A stretch of 64,000 bases of DNA from Ga0077560 sp046330435 (GTDB lineage: Bacteria; Actinomycetota; Thermoleophilia; Miltoncostaeales; Miltoncostaeaceae). Below, one piece after another: positions 16,670-25,511 of this stretch. The notes under the pieces were generated by a model, which was given only the letters and a program-made list of their open reading frames with translations, ran no database searches and was not told the DNA's origin. Location of the stretch: NCBI GenBank assembly GCA_046330435.1, contig JAXLST010000023.1:13274-77273 (forward strand), read 5' to 3'. A program made the position numbers and the translations under genes. Numbering within the stretch: the stretch's first letter is position 1; each line of letters opens with the position of its first letter.

Positions 16670-18877
16670 CCGGCCGTCCGTCGCACCCGCCACCGGCGCC
16701 GCCCTCGCGCGCGTGCTGTTCGACCCGGGCCCCGCGACGCACCTCCCCGAGACCCTCGCCGACCTCGCCGGCCGCGTGCGGTCGGTGATGGGCGCGGACC
16801 TCGCGGCGATCATCGTGATCGACGAGGCCGACCCGCGGCACGGCACCACCCTGGGCGCCGACGCGGCGGACGGCGTGCCGGCCGGCACGCTGGCGCCGGT
16901 GCTGGGGCCCGACGACGACCTGCTCGCCCTGCCCGGCCAGGCGATGTGGAGCGGCTCGCCGGTGGTGTGGCCGCACCTGGTGACCGAGGCGGCGGTGCTG
17001 GACCGGCTCGCCGAGCTCGCGGCGGGCGGCCTGGACACCGGCCCGCTGCGTGAGCTGCTCGCCGGCGCCAGCGGCGTGGCGGTGCCCTGGCGACCCCCAA
17101 CCACCCGCGCCTTGGGGCCGTGTGCCTGGTGTCGCTCGACCCCGCCCGCCCGCTGGGCGGGCCGGCGGTGGACGCCCTGGAGCAGGCGGCCCGGCAGCTG
17201 TCGCTCACCGTCCGCAACCACCAGTGGCGTGACCGCAACCGCCGCACGCGCCAGGTGCTGGAGGCCGTGGTCGAGGGCACACCGAGTGCGGTGGTGGTCA
17301 CCGATCTGCGCGACCGCCTGCTGATGGGCAACCGGGCGGCCGGCGAGCTGCTGGGCGCCGACCTGGAGTCCCTGGCGGGCGAGTCGTACCGCGCGCTGGT
17401 GGCCGGGCCGTTCCGGCGCCGGTTCGCCGACGGCGACGCGTACGTGGCGGAGACCCTCGCGGCCCTGGACCGGCCCGGCGAGGCCGCCGGGGGCGAGCTG
17501 CGCACCGCCGACGGGCGGATCCTGGAGCGGTACTCGGCGCCCGTGCGGGACACCTCGGGCGAGCCGCTCGGCCGGGTGGAGATCCTCACCGACGTGACCG
17601 CCGCGCGGGAGGCCCTGCAGGAGGCCCACCGGCTCGCCGACGAGGCCGCGCAGCTGCGCCTGCTCGAGGAACGCCGCTCCCGGGAGGAGACCGCGATGGC
17701 CCGCGCCGCGCACCTCATGGCCGCCGCCCTCACCAGCGCCGACGTGCACGTCCACCTGCTCGACCAGGCCCGGGAGCTCACCGGCGCCACCGCCGGTGCG
17801 GTGTTCCAGCTCGAGCACGGTGACATCGTCCCGGTCGCCGCGTCCGGCGTCGGCGAGGACGAGCTGGCCGCAATGGCGCTCGGCACCGACCGGGCGATGC
17901 TGCACCGCCTCCTGTCCACGCGCCGCGCCTTCATGTGCAGCGACACGCTGGTGGAGGCGCCGGCGGTGCGGAGCCTGGTGCCGGCGGCGGCCCGCTCGTT
18001 CGTGCTGGTGCCGCTCGCGGCCGGCGACCGGCTGCACGGGGTGCTGCTGGTCACCGCGGACCGTCCCCGGGCGTTCGGGGCGCGGGAGCTGCGGCTCGCG
18101 GGGGAGCTGGCCGCCCACGCCGGGATGGCGCTGCAGAACGCCACCCTGTTCGAGCAGGAGCACCACGTCGCCGAGACGCTCCAGGCCGCGCTGCTGCCCG
18201 ACGACCTGCCGAACGTGCGCGGGCTGGAGCTCGCCGGCCTCTACCGCGCGGCGGCCAGGAGCCTGGCCGGCGGCGACTTCTACGGGGCCTGGACGCTGCC
18301 CGGCGGCCGCGTGGCCGTGCTGGTGGGGGACGTGAGCGGCAAGGGGGCGGAGGCCGCCGGCCTCACGGCGATGGTCCGGTACGCGGCGGAGGGCCTGAGC
18401 CTGCACGAGGACGACCCCGGCCGCATGACCTCGGCGCTCAACGAGCTGCTGCTGCCGCGGCTGCCCGACGGGACCTTCGTGGCCACGGCGCTGATGGTGA
18501 TCGACCTGGAGGGCAACCGGCTGCGCTGGTGCACCGCCGGCCACCCGCCGCCCCTGCTGGTGAGCGCGTCCGGGACGCTGCGGGCGCTGGAGGGCGCGGG
18601 CCCGCCGTGCGGGGTCTTCCCGGGCACCGCCTACGATGCGCGGGATGCGGTGTTCGAACCCGGCGACACGCTTTTCGTGAGCACCGACGGCCTCATCGAG
18701 GCGCGCCGCGACGGCGAGCAGTTCGGCGAGGAGCGGCTGCGGGAGGTGGTGCTGGCCGGCGCCGGCGCCGCCCCGCGCGAGCTGGTCCGCTCCGTGCACT
18801 CGGCGGTGAACGCCTGGGCCGCGGGCCGCCTGACCGACGACGTGGCGATCGCCGTGGCCCGCCGGACGGCCGCGTGA
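16662..18877 (+). CDS. GAF-PAS-GAF SpoIIE (PP2C-type) phosphatase, one frameshift
   Basis: An RsbU-like regulator. The frame from GTG 16662 gives an N-terminal GAF domain, then breaks near 17085-17090: one extra C there would yield VAVPLATPNHPRLGAVCLVSL and join the second frame. After it come a PAS domain (about 17250-17600), a second GAF (about 17700-18170) and a PP2C/SpoIIE catalytic domain with GGDFYGAW, VGDVSGKG, TAGHPPPLL and STDGLIEAR. It probably dephosphorylates a STAS antagonist, perhaps the one at 15136. The single lost base may be a sequencing error or a recent mutation. Confidence 0.85.
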
Positions 18878-18887
18878 TCCGGCCGCC

Positions 18888-20134
18888 GTGGCGCTGGCCG
18901 CCGCCGGGTGGGCCGCCGCGCCGCTGGCCGGGGCGGTGCTGCCGGTGCCCGCCGTCACCCCGCAGGGCCCGCGCTTCGGGGAGATCACCCTGGCCGGCAC
19001 GACGGTGATGTGGGACGGCGACGAGCGCGTGCAGGGCGTGAGCCAGGTGCTCGCCGCCGACCGGCTCCCCGACGGCACGTACGGCACCGCCCGCGTGGTC
19101 TCCACGTACGAGCGCGACGGGTTCATCGCCGACGGCGCCGCGGACGCCACGGGGCGCGCGGTGGTCGCCGTGGTCGAGTCCGCCCCGGGCGCCGCCGGCA
19201 GCGTGGTGCGGGTCGTGGACGTGGTCCCGGGCGGGGCGATCACCGGGCGGACCTGGAGCGCGCCCGCCCGGGGGTGGTGTCGGTGGGCGCCCGGGTCGCG
19301 GTGAACCCGTCCGGCGCCGCGGTGGTGGTGTGGGAGCGCTGGTCCCAGCGGGCCGACACCTCCGCCCTCATGCTCGCCCGCAGGCCGGCCGGCGGCACGT
19401 GGACGGCGCCCGAGGCGCTGGTGGTGCTCCCGGCGCGGGAGACGCGCCTGGCACCGGCCGTCGGCATCGACGCCGCGGGCCGGTTCACCGTCGCCTGGCA
19501 CCGCGACGGCGTGTCGGCCGCCACCGGCACGGTCGCCGCCGGGGCGGGCGCCCCTCGCCGGCTCGGCGCGGGCGGCGGCACGGGCGTGGCGGTCGCGGCG
19601 GCCGGGGAGCGTGCCCTCATCGTGTGGGCCCGCACGGGACCCCGCGGGGACGTGCCGGTCGCGTCGCTGCGCCGCGGCGCCGGACGGCCCGGCGCCGCGC
19701 GGACCCTCGACACGCCCCGCCGGGGCAGGACCGTCGACCGGGTCGCGGCCGCCGCGGGCCCCGACGGCACCCTGTCGGCCGCCTGGGCGGTGGGGTCCGG
19801 GCCCGCCGTGGCGTACCGCGCGGCGATCGCCGCCCCCGGCGGACGCCCGGGCGCCGCGCGCGTCCTCACCCGGTTCAACCGCCGGCCCGTGGGGGTCTCG
19901 CCGTTCGGGACCGCCGTGGGCCCCGACGGCACCGTCGCGGTGGCCTGGCGGCAGAGCGGCCGCGTGGAGGTGGCGCTGGCACCGCCCTCGGAGCCGTTCG
20001 GGACCCCCATCGTGCTGGGGTCGTCGTCCGCCGAGGGCACGGGCGACCTGGTGGGCACCGAGCGGGGCGCGCTGGTGGCGTGGAGCGGCGGGGGCCGGGT
20101 GCGCATCAGCACCGTCACCGCGCCGCCCGCCTGA
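18888..20134 (+). CDS. secreted hypothetical protein with propeller-like repeats, one frameshift
   Basis: The first frame (from GTG 18888) starts with an Ala-rich secretion signal-like segment; the rest lies in a second frame after a one-base loss near 19262-19276, in a C/G-rich run. Repeated strands of the type GRAVVAVVES, GAAVVVWERW, GRFTVAWHRD, GTLSAAWAVG and GTVAVAWRQS recur every 45-60 residues, as in beta-propeller or sialidase-like secreted proteins. The function is unknown. A GTG at 18874 overlapping the upstream stop is an alternative start if a second indel is allowed. Confidence 0.65.
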
Positions 20135-20213
20135 CCTCCCCCAACGGGTATTGCAGGTTCCGGCGATCTGATGGAACCTTTCGGCACCCGGCCCGGTCCG
20201 GACCCCCGCACCC

Positions 20214-20966
20214 ATGCCCATGAACCAGTTCCCAGCCATCGCGGCGGACGCCGCGGAGGTCCACTCCGCGTCGCCGCGCGCCGACGAACTCCGGCTGTAC
20301 GTCCAGCCGGTGGTGGACCTCGCGGGCCGGTACATCGCCGGCTGGGAGGCCCTGGTGCGCTGGGACCGCCCGGGACACGGGTTCGTCGACCCCGGTGAGT
20401 TCATCCCCCGGGCCGAGCGGTCCGGTGCGATCCACGGCATCGGCGCGTGGGTCCTGGGACGGGCCGTCGGATGGCTCGCCGCCCGCGGGCTCAAGCAGGC
20501 CGTCGGCATCAACGCGTCCGCCGCGGAGCTGGAGCGGCCGGGGTTCGCCGACACCGTCGCCCGCACACTCGACCTGCACGGCATCGAGCCGCGGCAGCTG
20601 GTCGTGGAGCTCACCGAGACCGTCCCCGCCGAGGAGATCGCGGTGCTCGCCCTCACCATGCGGACCCTGCTGGACATGGGCGTGGGCGTCGCCATCGACG
20701 ACGCCGGATGCGGCTTCAGCGACGAGGCGCTCATCCGCGCGCTGCCCGCGGACGTCCTCAAGCTCGACGAGGCCCTGGTGGGGCGCCTGCCCGACCCCTG
20801 CGCGCTGGACGAGGCGGGCCGCTGGGTCGGCCTCGCCGCCGAGCTGGGCATGAAGGTCGTCGCCGAGGGCGTCCGGACGCCCGAGCAGGCCCGCCTGGTG
20901 CGGGGGCTGGGTTGCACCTGGGGGCAGGGCGAGCTGTACGGCCCGCCGGTGCCCGCCGCCGCCTGA
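20214..20966 (+). CDS. EAL domain protein (c-di-GMP phosphodiesterase family)
   Basis: A 250-residue stand-alone EAL domain. The EAL motif is WEALVRW; other active-site positions are present: Asn in INASAAEL, Glu in ELTET, Asp-Asp in AIDDAGCGFS, Lys in VLKLDEALV, Glu in AEGV and Gln in WGQGELYG. Loop 6, usually DDFGTGYS, reads DDAGCGFS, so activity may be altered. ATG 20214 or 20220 can start it. There is no sensor or GGDEF domain. Confidence 0.85.
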   Translation: MPMNQFPAIAADAAEVHSASPRADELRLYVQPVVDLAGRYIAGWEALVRWDRPGHGFVDPGEFIPRAERSGAIHGIGAWVLGRAVGWLAARGLKQAVGINASAAELERPGFADTVARTLDLHGIEPRQLVVELTETVPAEEIAVLALTMRTLLDMGVGVAIDDAGCGFSDEALIRALPADVLKLDEALVGRLPDPCALDEAGRWVGLAAELGMKVVAEGVRTPEQARLVRGLGCTWGQGELYGPPVPAAA

Positions 20967-21039
20967 CCGCGGCGGGGTTTCGGCGCCCGGGCCCGGGGGC
21001 AGGTGACGGCGCATCGTCACCCGAACCGAGGAGGGACGC

Positions 21040-21843
21040 GTGAACGTCCTGCTCCCCGCCGACATCGGCGACAGCGCCCAGCGGTTCACCGACACGGTGG
21101 GGGAATGGCTTCCCCGCCTCATCGGCGCGCTGGTCATCCTGCTCGTGGGCTGGCTCATCGCGAAGGCGGTGCGCACCCTGCTGATGCGGCTCCTGCCGAA
21201 CACGGGGATGGACCGCGCCGTGTTCGCCGGCACCGCCGGCGAGGCCATGCGCCGCAACGCGCCCGGGTTCCGGCCCAGCGCGCTCATCGCGACCGTGGCC
21301 TTCTGGCTCATCCTGCTCACCGCGCTGCTGCTCGCCCTGGGGGCGCTCGGCATCCCGGCGCTCGACTCGTTCATCGCCAACGCCATCAACTACCTGCCCA
21401 ACGTCATCGCCGCGATCCTCATCGTGGTCGCCGCGATCGCCCTGGCGGGCCTCGTCGGCGCCGCCGTGAAGCGCTTCATGGGCGACACGGTCCTGGGGAG
21501 GATCGTGGGCACCACGGCCCCCGCGTTCATCCTGGTGGTCGCCGGGTTCATGGCGCTCGTGCAGCTCCGGATCGCCGTGCCGATCGTGACCGGCGCGTTC
21601 TACATCGTGCTGGGCGGCATCGCGCTGGGCGCCGCCATCGCGTTCGGCCTGGGCGGCCAGGGCGCCGCGCGGCGCCTCATGGACGACGCCTACGAGAAGG
21701 GGCGCGCCGAGATGCCGCGCATGCGTGCCGAGGCGCAGGTGGCCCGCGCCCGGGCGCAGGCCGCCGCGGCCGACAACCCCCGCATCCTCACCGGGGACGA
21801 CGACACGCCGCAGTTCCCGCCGCCGGGCGTCACCCCGGCCTGA
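21040..21843 (+). CDS. MscS/CmpX-like conserved-helix membrane protein
   Basis: A 267-residue protein with about four or five hydrophobic helices (around 25-50, 85-105, 115-145, 165-180 and 185-205) and the ALGAAIAFGLGGQGAARR segment seen in TM_helix/CmpX mechanosensitive channel-like proteins; it lacks the MscS beta domain. The C-terminus is a charged helix and a Pro-rich tail. GAGGAGGGACGC precedes GTG 21040. It is likely a pore or stress-related membrane protein. Confidence 0.75.
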   Translation: MNVLLPADIGDSAQRFTDTVGEWLPRLIGALVILLVGWLIAKAVRTLLMRLLPNTGMDRAVFAGTAGEAMRRNAPGFRPSALIATVAFWLILLTALLLALGALGIPALDSFIANAINYLPNVIAAILIVVAAIALAGLVGAAVKRFMGDTVLGRIVGTTAPAFILVVAGFMALVQLRIAVPIVTGAFYIVLGGIALGAAIAFGLGGQGAARRLMDDAYEKGRAEMPRMRAEAQVARARAQAAAADNPRILTGDDDTPQFPPPGVTPA

Positions 21844-21857
21844 TCGCCGCGCGACCT

Positions 21858-21883
21858 CGCGGGGCCGGGACGCCGGCCCCGCG
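21858..21883. terminator. bidirectional hairpin terminator
   Basis: Perfect 11-bp arms (CGCGGGGCCGG and its complement) enclose a GACG loop between the convergent genes ending at 21843 and 21889. Confidence 0.6.
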
Positions 21884-21888
21884 GGCGG

Positions 21889-22488
21889 TCACAGGCTCAG
21901 CGCGATGGCCTCCACCAGCATCCGCACGTGGCCCTGCAGCATCGCGGCCTGGCCGATGCGGTTCACCACGTCGGGGTTCGCGACGGCGTCCGGCCCGCCG
22001 CGCGCCATCTCCGCCCGCTTCGCGGCGCGGTCCATCGCGAAGATCGTGTCGGCGAGGCGCACCTGGTTCGCCGCCAGCCAGCCGGTGGCCGACGCGGCGA
22101 CGTCCCTGCCGGGGAGCGCCTCGTCGAGGCCCTCCAGGAACCACCGCAGCCAGGCGTCCACCCGGATGCGCCGCTCCAGGGTCACCGCCAGGCCCGGGTC
22201 GTCCTCCGCCACGGCGCCGAACTGCTTGCCGGCCTCGAACGCGTGCGCGTCGGCCAGGAGCTCCTCGATCTCCGCGAGCCGGGGGCCGGCGGCGTCCAGG
22301 CGGTCCGGGAGGCCGTCGCTGAGCTGCTGCAGGGCGCCGGCCTGGCCGGGTCCCGCGTTCGCGGCCAGGGCCTCGGCCACGAACCGCAGCTGCGCCCGCA
22401 CGGCGGCGTCGCCCGCCGGGGACAGGTCCTCCGCGTGCCGTGCCTCCTCGCCCATGAGGGCGTGCAGCCGCGGGTTGCCGGTCTGCAT
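21889..22488 (-). CDS. hypothetical helical protein downstream of ETF-QO
   Basis: An unrecognised 199-residue, largely alpha-helical protein rich in Ala, Leu and Glu, without signal peptide or membrane helix. It follows the ETF-QO gene closely and probably shares its transcript. ATG 22488 is the first standard start; the open frame continues upstream (TTG about 22500 and a CTG nearer the ETF-QO stop), so the N-terminus may be longer by up to about 16 residues. Confidence 0.6.
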   Translation of the reverse strand: MQTGNPRLHALMGEEARHAEDLSPAGDAAVRAQLRFVAEALAANAGPGQAGALQQLSDGLPDRLDAAGPRLAEIEELLADAHAFEAGKQFGAVAEDDPGLAVTLERRIRVDAWLRWFLEGLDEALPGRDVAASATGWLAANQVRLADTIFAMDRAAKRAEMARGGPDAVANPDVVNRIGQAAMLQGHVRMLVEAIALSL

Positions 22489-22535
22489 CCAGACCAGCAA
22501 CCCGCGGGCGACGGGATGGGGCGCGGTGCCCAGGA

Positions 22536-24233
22536 CTACGTGAGGGTGTACTCGGGGCCCGAGCCGCCCTCCGGCGGGGTGAGGCGGCCGCCCTTCGCGG
22601 TGATCGCCCCGCACTGCACGCAGTTGGAGGGGTTGAGGTGCACCGTGACCATGCCGGCCGGGTTCGCCGGCTGGTCCTCCGGGATCTCGTACACCTTGGC
22701 CGGGCACATCGACTCCCAGGCGACGGCCAGCTCCTTCGGCACGACCTTCTGGATGCGGATGTGGTTGGGCTGGTCGTCGCGGGTCTTGTTCCCCGAGGCG
22801 AACACCGAGCTCAGCTTGTCGAACGTGAGCTGCCCGTCCGGCTTGGTGTACTCCTTGCCGCCGATGAACACCGGCTCCTTGGCGTCCCGGATGGGCTTGA
22901 GCTCCTTGGGGAACCGGCCCATCGAGGCGGTCGCCATGCCGTGGACCATGCCGCCCACGATCATGCCGCGCTGGAAGCCCGGGCGGATGTTGCGGACCTT
23001 CCAGAGGTCCTTCCACAGCGAGCTGTCCTTGATGCGCTTGTCGTAGCCCCACAGGCCGGCGGGCTGCGTGGCCTTCTGGGCCTTCAGCGCCTCGTAGATC
23101 GCCTCGGCGGCGATCATCCCGGACTGGATGGCGTAGTTGACGCCCTTGAGCGCCGCCATGTCGACGAAGCCCGCGGAGTCGCCCACGAACACGGCGCCCG
23201 GCACGTGCAGGCGGCTCGGCAGGCCGTACAGCCCGCCGCCCGGGATCGTCTTGGCGCCCCACGCGACGCGCTTGCCGCCGTCGAGGATGCCCTTGATGAG
23301 CGGGTGCGTCTTGAAGTCCTGCAGCAGGTCGTGGACCGACAGGGTGGCGTCGGCGTAGTCCAGGCCCACCACGAAGCCGAGGGAGATCTTGTCGTCGCCC
23401 ATCGGGTAGAGCCACGACCCGCCGTACTCGCGGTACTTGGGGCGCAGCCGCAGCGGCCAGCCGGCGGTGTGCACGAGCTTGGTGAGGGGCTTCGGGACCT
23501 CCCACACCTCCTTGACGCCAAGCTCCCAGGTCTGGACCGAGTCACGGTCCAGCTCGAAGTGGCGGCGCACGACGGAGGAGAGGTGGCCGGGCGTGCCCTC
23601 GGCGAACACCGTGACGTTCGCGTGCAGCTCCATGCCGGGCTCGAACGTGGAGAGCTCCTCGCCCTCCTTGCCGCGGCCCTTGTCGCCGGTGATGACGCCC
23701 AGGACGCGGCCCTGGTCGACCAGCACCTTCTGGCAGTCGGTCTCGGGGAGGAGGTACACGCCGTACTCCTCGGCCTGCTCGCTCATCCAGCGGGCGAGCT
23801 GGCTCACCGACACGACCCAGTTGCCGTGGTTCCGCATCTGCGGCGGCGGCGGGATCCGGAAGCTGGACCCCTTGGTCATGAAGTACACGGCCTCCTTGTC
23901 GACCTCCCAGTAGTGGGGGATCGAGGAGGGGTCGTGGTCCGGGAACAGCGCCTTGATGGGACCCGGCTTCATGACGGCGCCGGACAGCAGGTGCGAGCCG
24001 GGGCCCTTGCCCTTGTCGGCCAGCGCGATCGGCACCTCGCCGAGCTGCTCCATGAGCGCCTCGTCCTCGGCGAGCAGCTGGCCCAGGCGGACCGCCGTCG
24101 CAAGGCCGCCGGGACCGCCGCCCACGATGAGCACGCCGACCTCGATGCGCTCGTCCTCGCCGGCGACCGGCAGCTCGACGTAGTCGGACTCCGCGAAGGG
24201 GGGCGGGTAGTCGGCGGGATACACGTTGGCCAT
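22536..24233 (-). CDS. electron transfer flavoprotein-ubiquinone oxidoreductase
   Basis: The 565-residue protein matches ETF-QO in length and order: FAD-binding Rossmann motif (VLIVGGGPGGLATAVRL), a GSHLLSGAV segment, the quinone and membrane region, VGDSAGFVD, and a C-terminal ferredoxin-like part. It passes electrons from ETF (fatty and amino acid oxidation) to the quinone pool. The cluster region has Cys510, Cys538 and Cys541, but the position of the fourth ligand in the usual CxxCxxC motif is Ile544 (NCVQCGAIT). ATG 24233 follows GAGAG. The ETF subunits are not in this window. Confidence 0.9.
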   Translation of the reverse strand: MANVYPADYPPPFAESDYVELPVAGEDERIEVGVLIVGGGPGGLATAVRLGQLLAEDEALMEQLGEVPIALADKGKGPGSHLLSGAVMKPGPIKALFPDHDPSSIPHYWEVDKEAVYFMTKGSSFRIPPPPQMRNHGNWVVSVSQLARWMSEQAEEYGVYLLPETDCQKVLVDQGRVLGVITGDKGRGKEGEELSTFEPGMELHANVTVFAEGTPGHLSSVVRRHFELDRDSVQTWELGVKEVWEVPKPLTKLVHTAGWPLRLRPKYREYGGSWLYPMGDDKISLGFVVGLDYADATLSVHDLLQDFKTHPLIKGILDGGKRVAWGAKTIPGGGLYGLPSRLHVPGAVFVGDSAGFVDMAALKGVNYAIQSGMIAAEAIYEALKAQKATQPAGLWGYDKRIKDSSLWKDLWKVRNIRPGFQRGMIVGGMVHGMATASMGRFPKELKPIRDAKEPVFIGGKEYTKPDGQLTFDKLSSVFASGNKTRDDQPNHIRIQKVVPKELAVAWESMCPAKVYEIPEDQPANPAGMVTVHLNPSNCVQCGAITAKGGRLTPPEGGSGPEYTLT

Positions 24234-24390
24234 TGGCTGCTCTCGGGTCGGTTGGCGTGTCCGGCTCGGCAGATGAGGGCGCTCGACGGGCCGCGGCCGG
24301 GACGCGGGGCCCATCGGCCCTCCAGTCTACCCATGGCAAACCGGCGCGCGACGTGCCATCGCGCGCCGCGAAGGGTGCAATGCTCCCGGC

Positions 24391-24861
24391 ATGGAGGGCC
24401 TGTTGATCCGCCCGCTCACCGGCGACGACTTCGCCGCGGCCCGCGCCGTGGCGGACGAGTGGTTCGGGCGGCCCGTCGGGCTCACCATGCACCGGCTGTT
24501 CTTCGAGCAGCTCGGGGCGTCCGGCGTGCACGCCGCGCCGGCGGGTGATCCGGGCCGGATGGCCGGGGTCCTGCTGGGGCTGCGCAGCGAGGTGGAGCCG
24601 GACCTGGCCTACATCCACTTCCACATGGTGGACCCGGCGATGCGGGGCCGTGGCGTGGGCCGCGCCCTCTACGCGGCGTTCGGCGAGCGGATGCACGGCC
24701 GGGGCTGCACGCGGGTGCGGGCCCTGGCGGCGCCCACCAACGGCGGGTCCCTGCGCTTCCACGAGGCCCTCGGGTTCGCCGGCACCTTCCGGTCCCAGTA
24801 CGTCGGGCCCGGCCAGGACCGCATCGTGTTCGAGCGCGCCCTCCCACTGGACCTCCCGTGA
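24391..24861 (+). CDS. GNAT family N-acetyltransferase
   Basis: A 156-residue GNAT protein with the acetyl-CoA loop RGRGVGRALYAAF in motif A and the C-terminal FHEALGFAGTF motif B. The substrate is unknown. The stop codon overlaps the start of a TetR gene (GTGA), so the pair is an operon, perhaps a regulated resistance function. Confidence 0.85.
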   Translation: MEGLLIRPLTGDDFAAARAVADEWFGRPVGLTMHRLFFEQLGASGVHAAPAGDPGRMAGVLLGLRSEVEPDLAYIHFHMVDPAMRGRGVGRALYAAFGERMHGRGCTRVRALAAPTNGGSLRFHEALGFAGTFRSQYVGPGQDRIVFERALPLDLP

Positions 24862-25511
24862 GCGCGCGGGAGCCGCTCTCGCGCGACCGCGTGGTGGGCG
24901 AGGCCCTGCGCATCGTGGACGAGGAGGGCCTCGCGGCGCTCTCCATGCGGCGGCTCGGCGCCGCCATGGGGGTGGAGGCCATGTCGCTCTACCACCACGT
25001 CCCGAACAAGGCGGCCCTGCTGGACGCCGTGGTCGAGGCGATCATGGTGGAGGACGTCGACCACATCGCCCCGCCGGACGGCCCGTGGACCGAGCGGCTG
25101 GTGTGGATCGCCTCCGGGTACCGGCGCCTGCTGCTGCGCCATCCCAACGCGGTGGCGCTGGTGGCGACGCGGCCGCTCACCACCAGCGGGTCGATGCGCA
25201 TCGTGGAGCGCTGCCTGGACGAGCTGGTGCGGGGCGGCCTGCCCGCGCCCGAGGCCCTGGCGGCCCTCAACGCCGCGGTGGTGTGGACGCTGGGCTACGT
25301 GGTGGCGGAGGTGGGACGCCTGCCGGGCGCCGCCCCGGCGGCCACCCACGAGGAGACCGGCGAGGTGATGGCCTCCCTCGCCCCGCACGAGTTCCCGGTG
25401 CTCACCGCCGCGGTCGCGGCCACGACCTGGGGCCTGCCGGACGGGGAGTTCACGTTCGGGCTGGAGGCCGTGGTGCGGGGCCTGGAGGCCGTGCTCTCGG
25501 ACCCGGGTTAG
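24858..25511 (+). CDS. TetR family regulator with TetR-type C-terminal domain
   Basis: The 217-residue protein has an N-terminal helix-turn-helix (about residues 8-55; MRRLGAAMGVEAMSLYHHV is the recognition region) and a C-terminal helical domain resembling that of the tetracycline repressor class. GTG 24858 overlaps the GNAT stop. The likely target is its own operon or the divergent ETF-QO promoter; no clear palindrome was found. Confidence 0.87.
   Translation: MSAREPLSRDRVVGEALRIVDEEGLAALSMRRLGAAMGVEAMSLYHHVPNKAALLDAVVEAIMVEDVDHIAPPDGPWTERLVWIASGYRRLLLRHPNAVALVATRPLTTSGSMRIVERCLDELVRGGLPAPEALAALNAAVVWTLGYVVAEVGRLPGAAPAATHEETGEVMASLAPHEFPVLTAAVAATTWGLPDGEFTFGLEAVVRGLEAVLSDPG

Noticed and set aside
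16064..20917. A 1617-codon minus-strand open frame
   Set aside because: It is antisense to five recognised genes and has the composition of a GC shadow frame.
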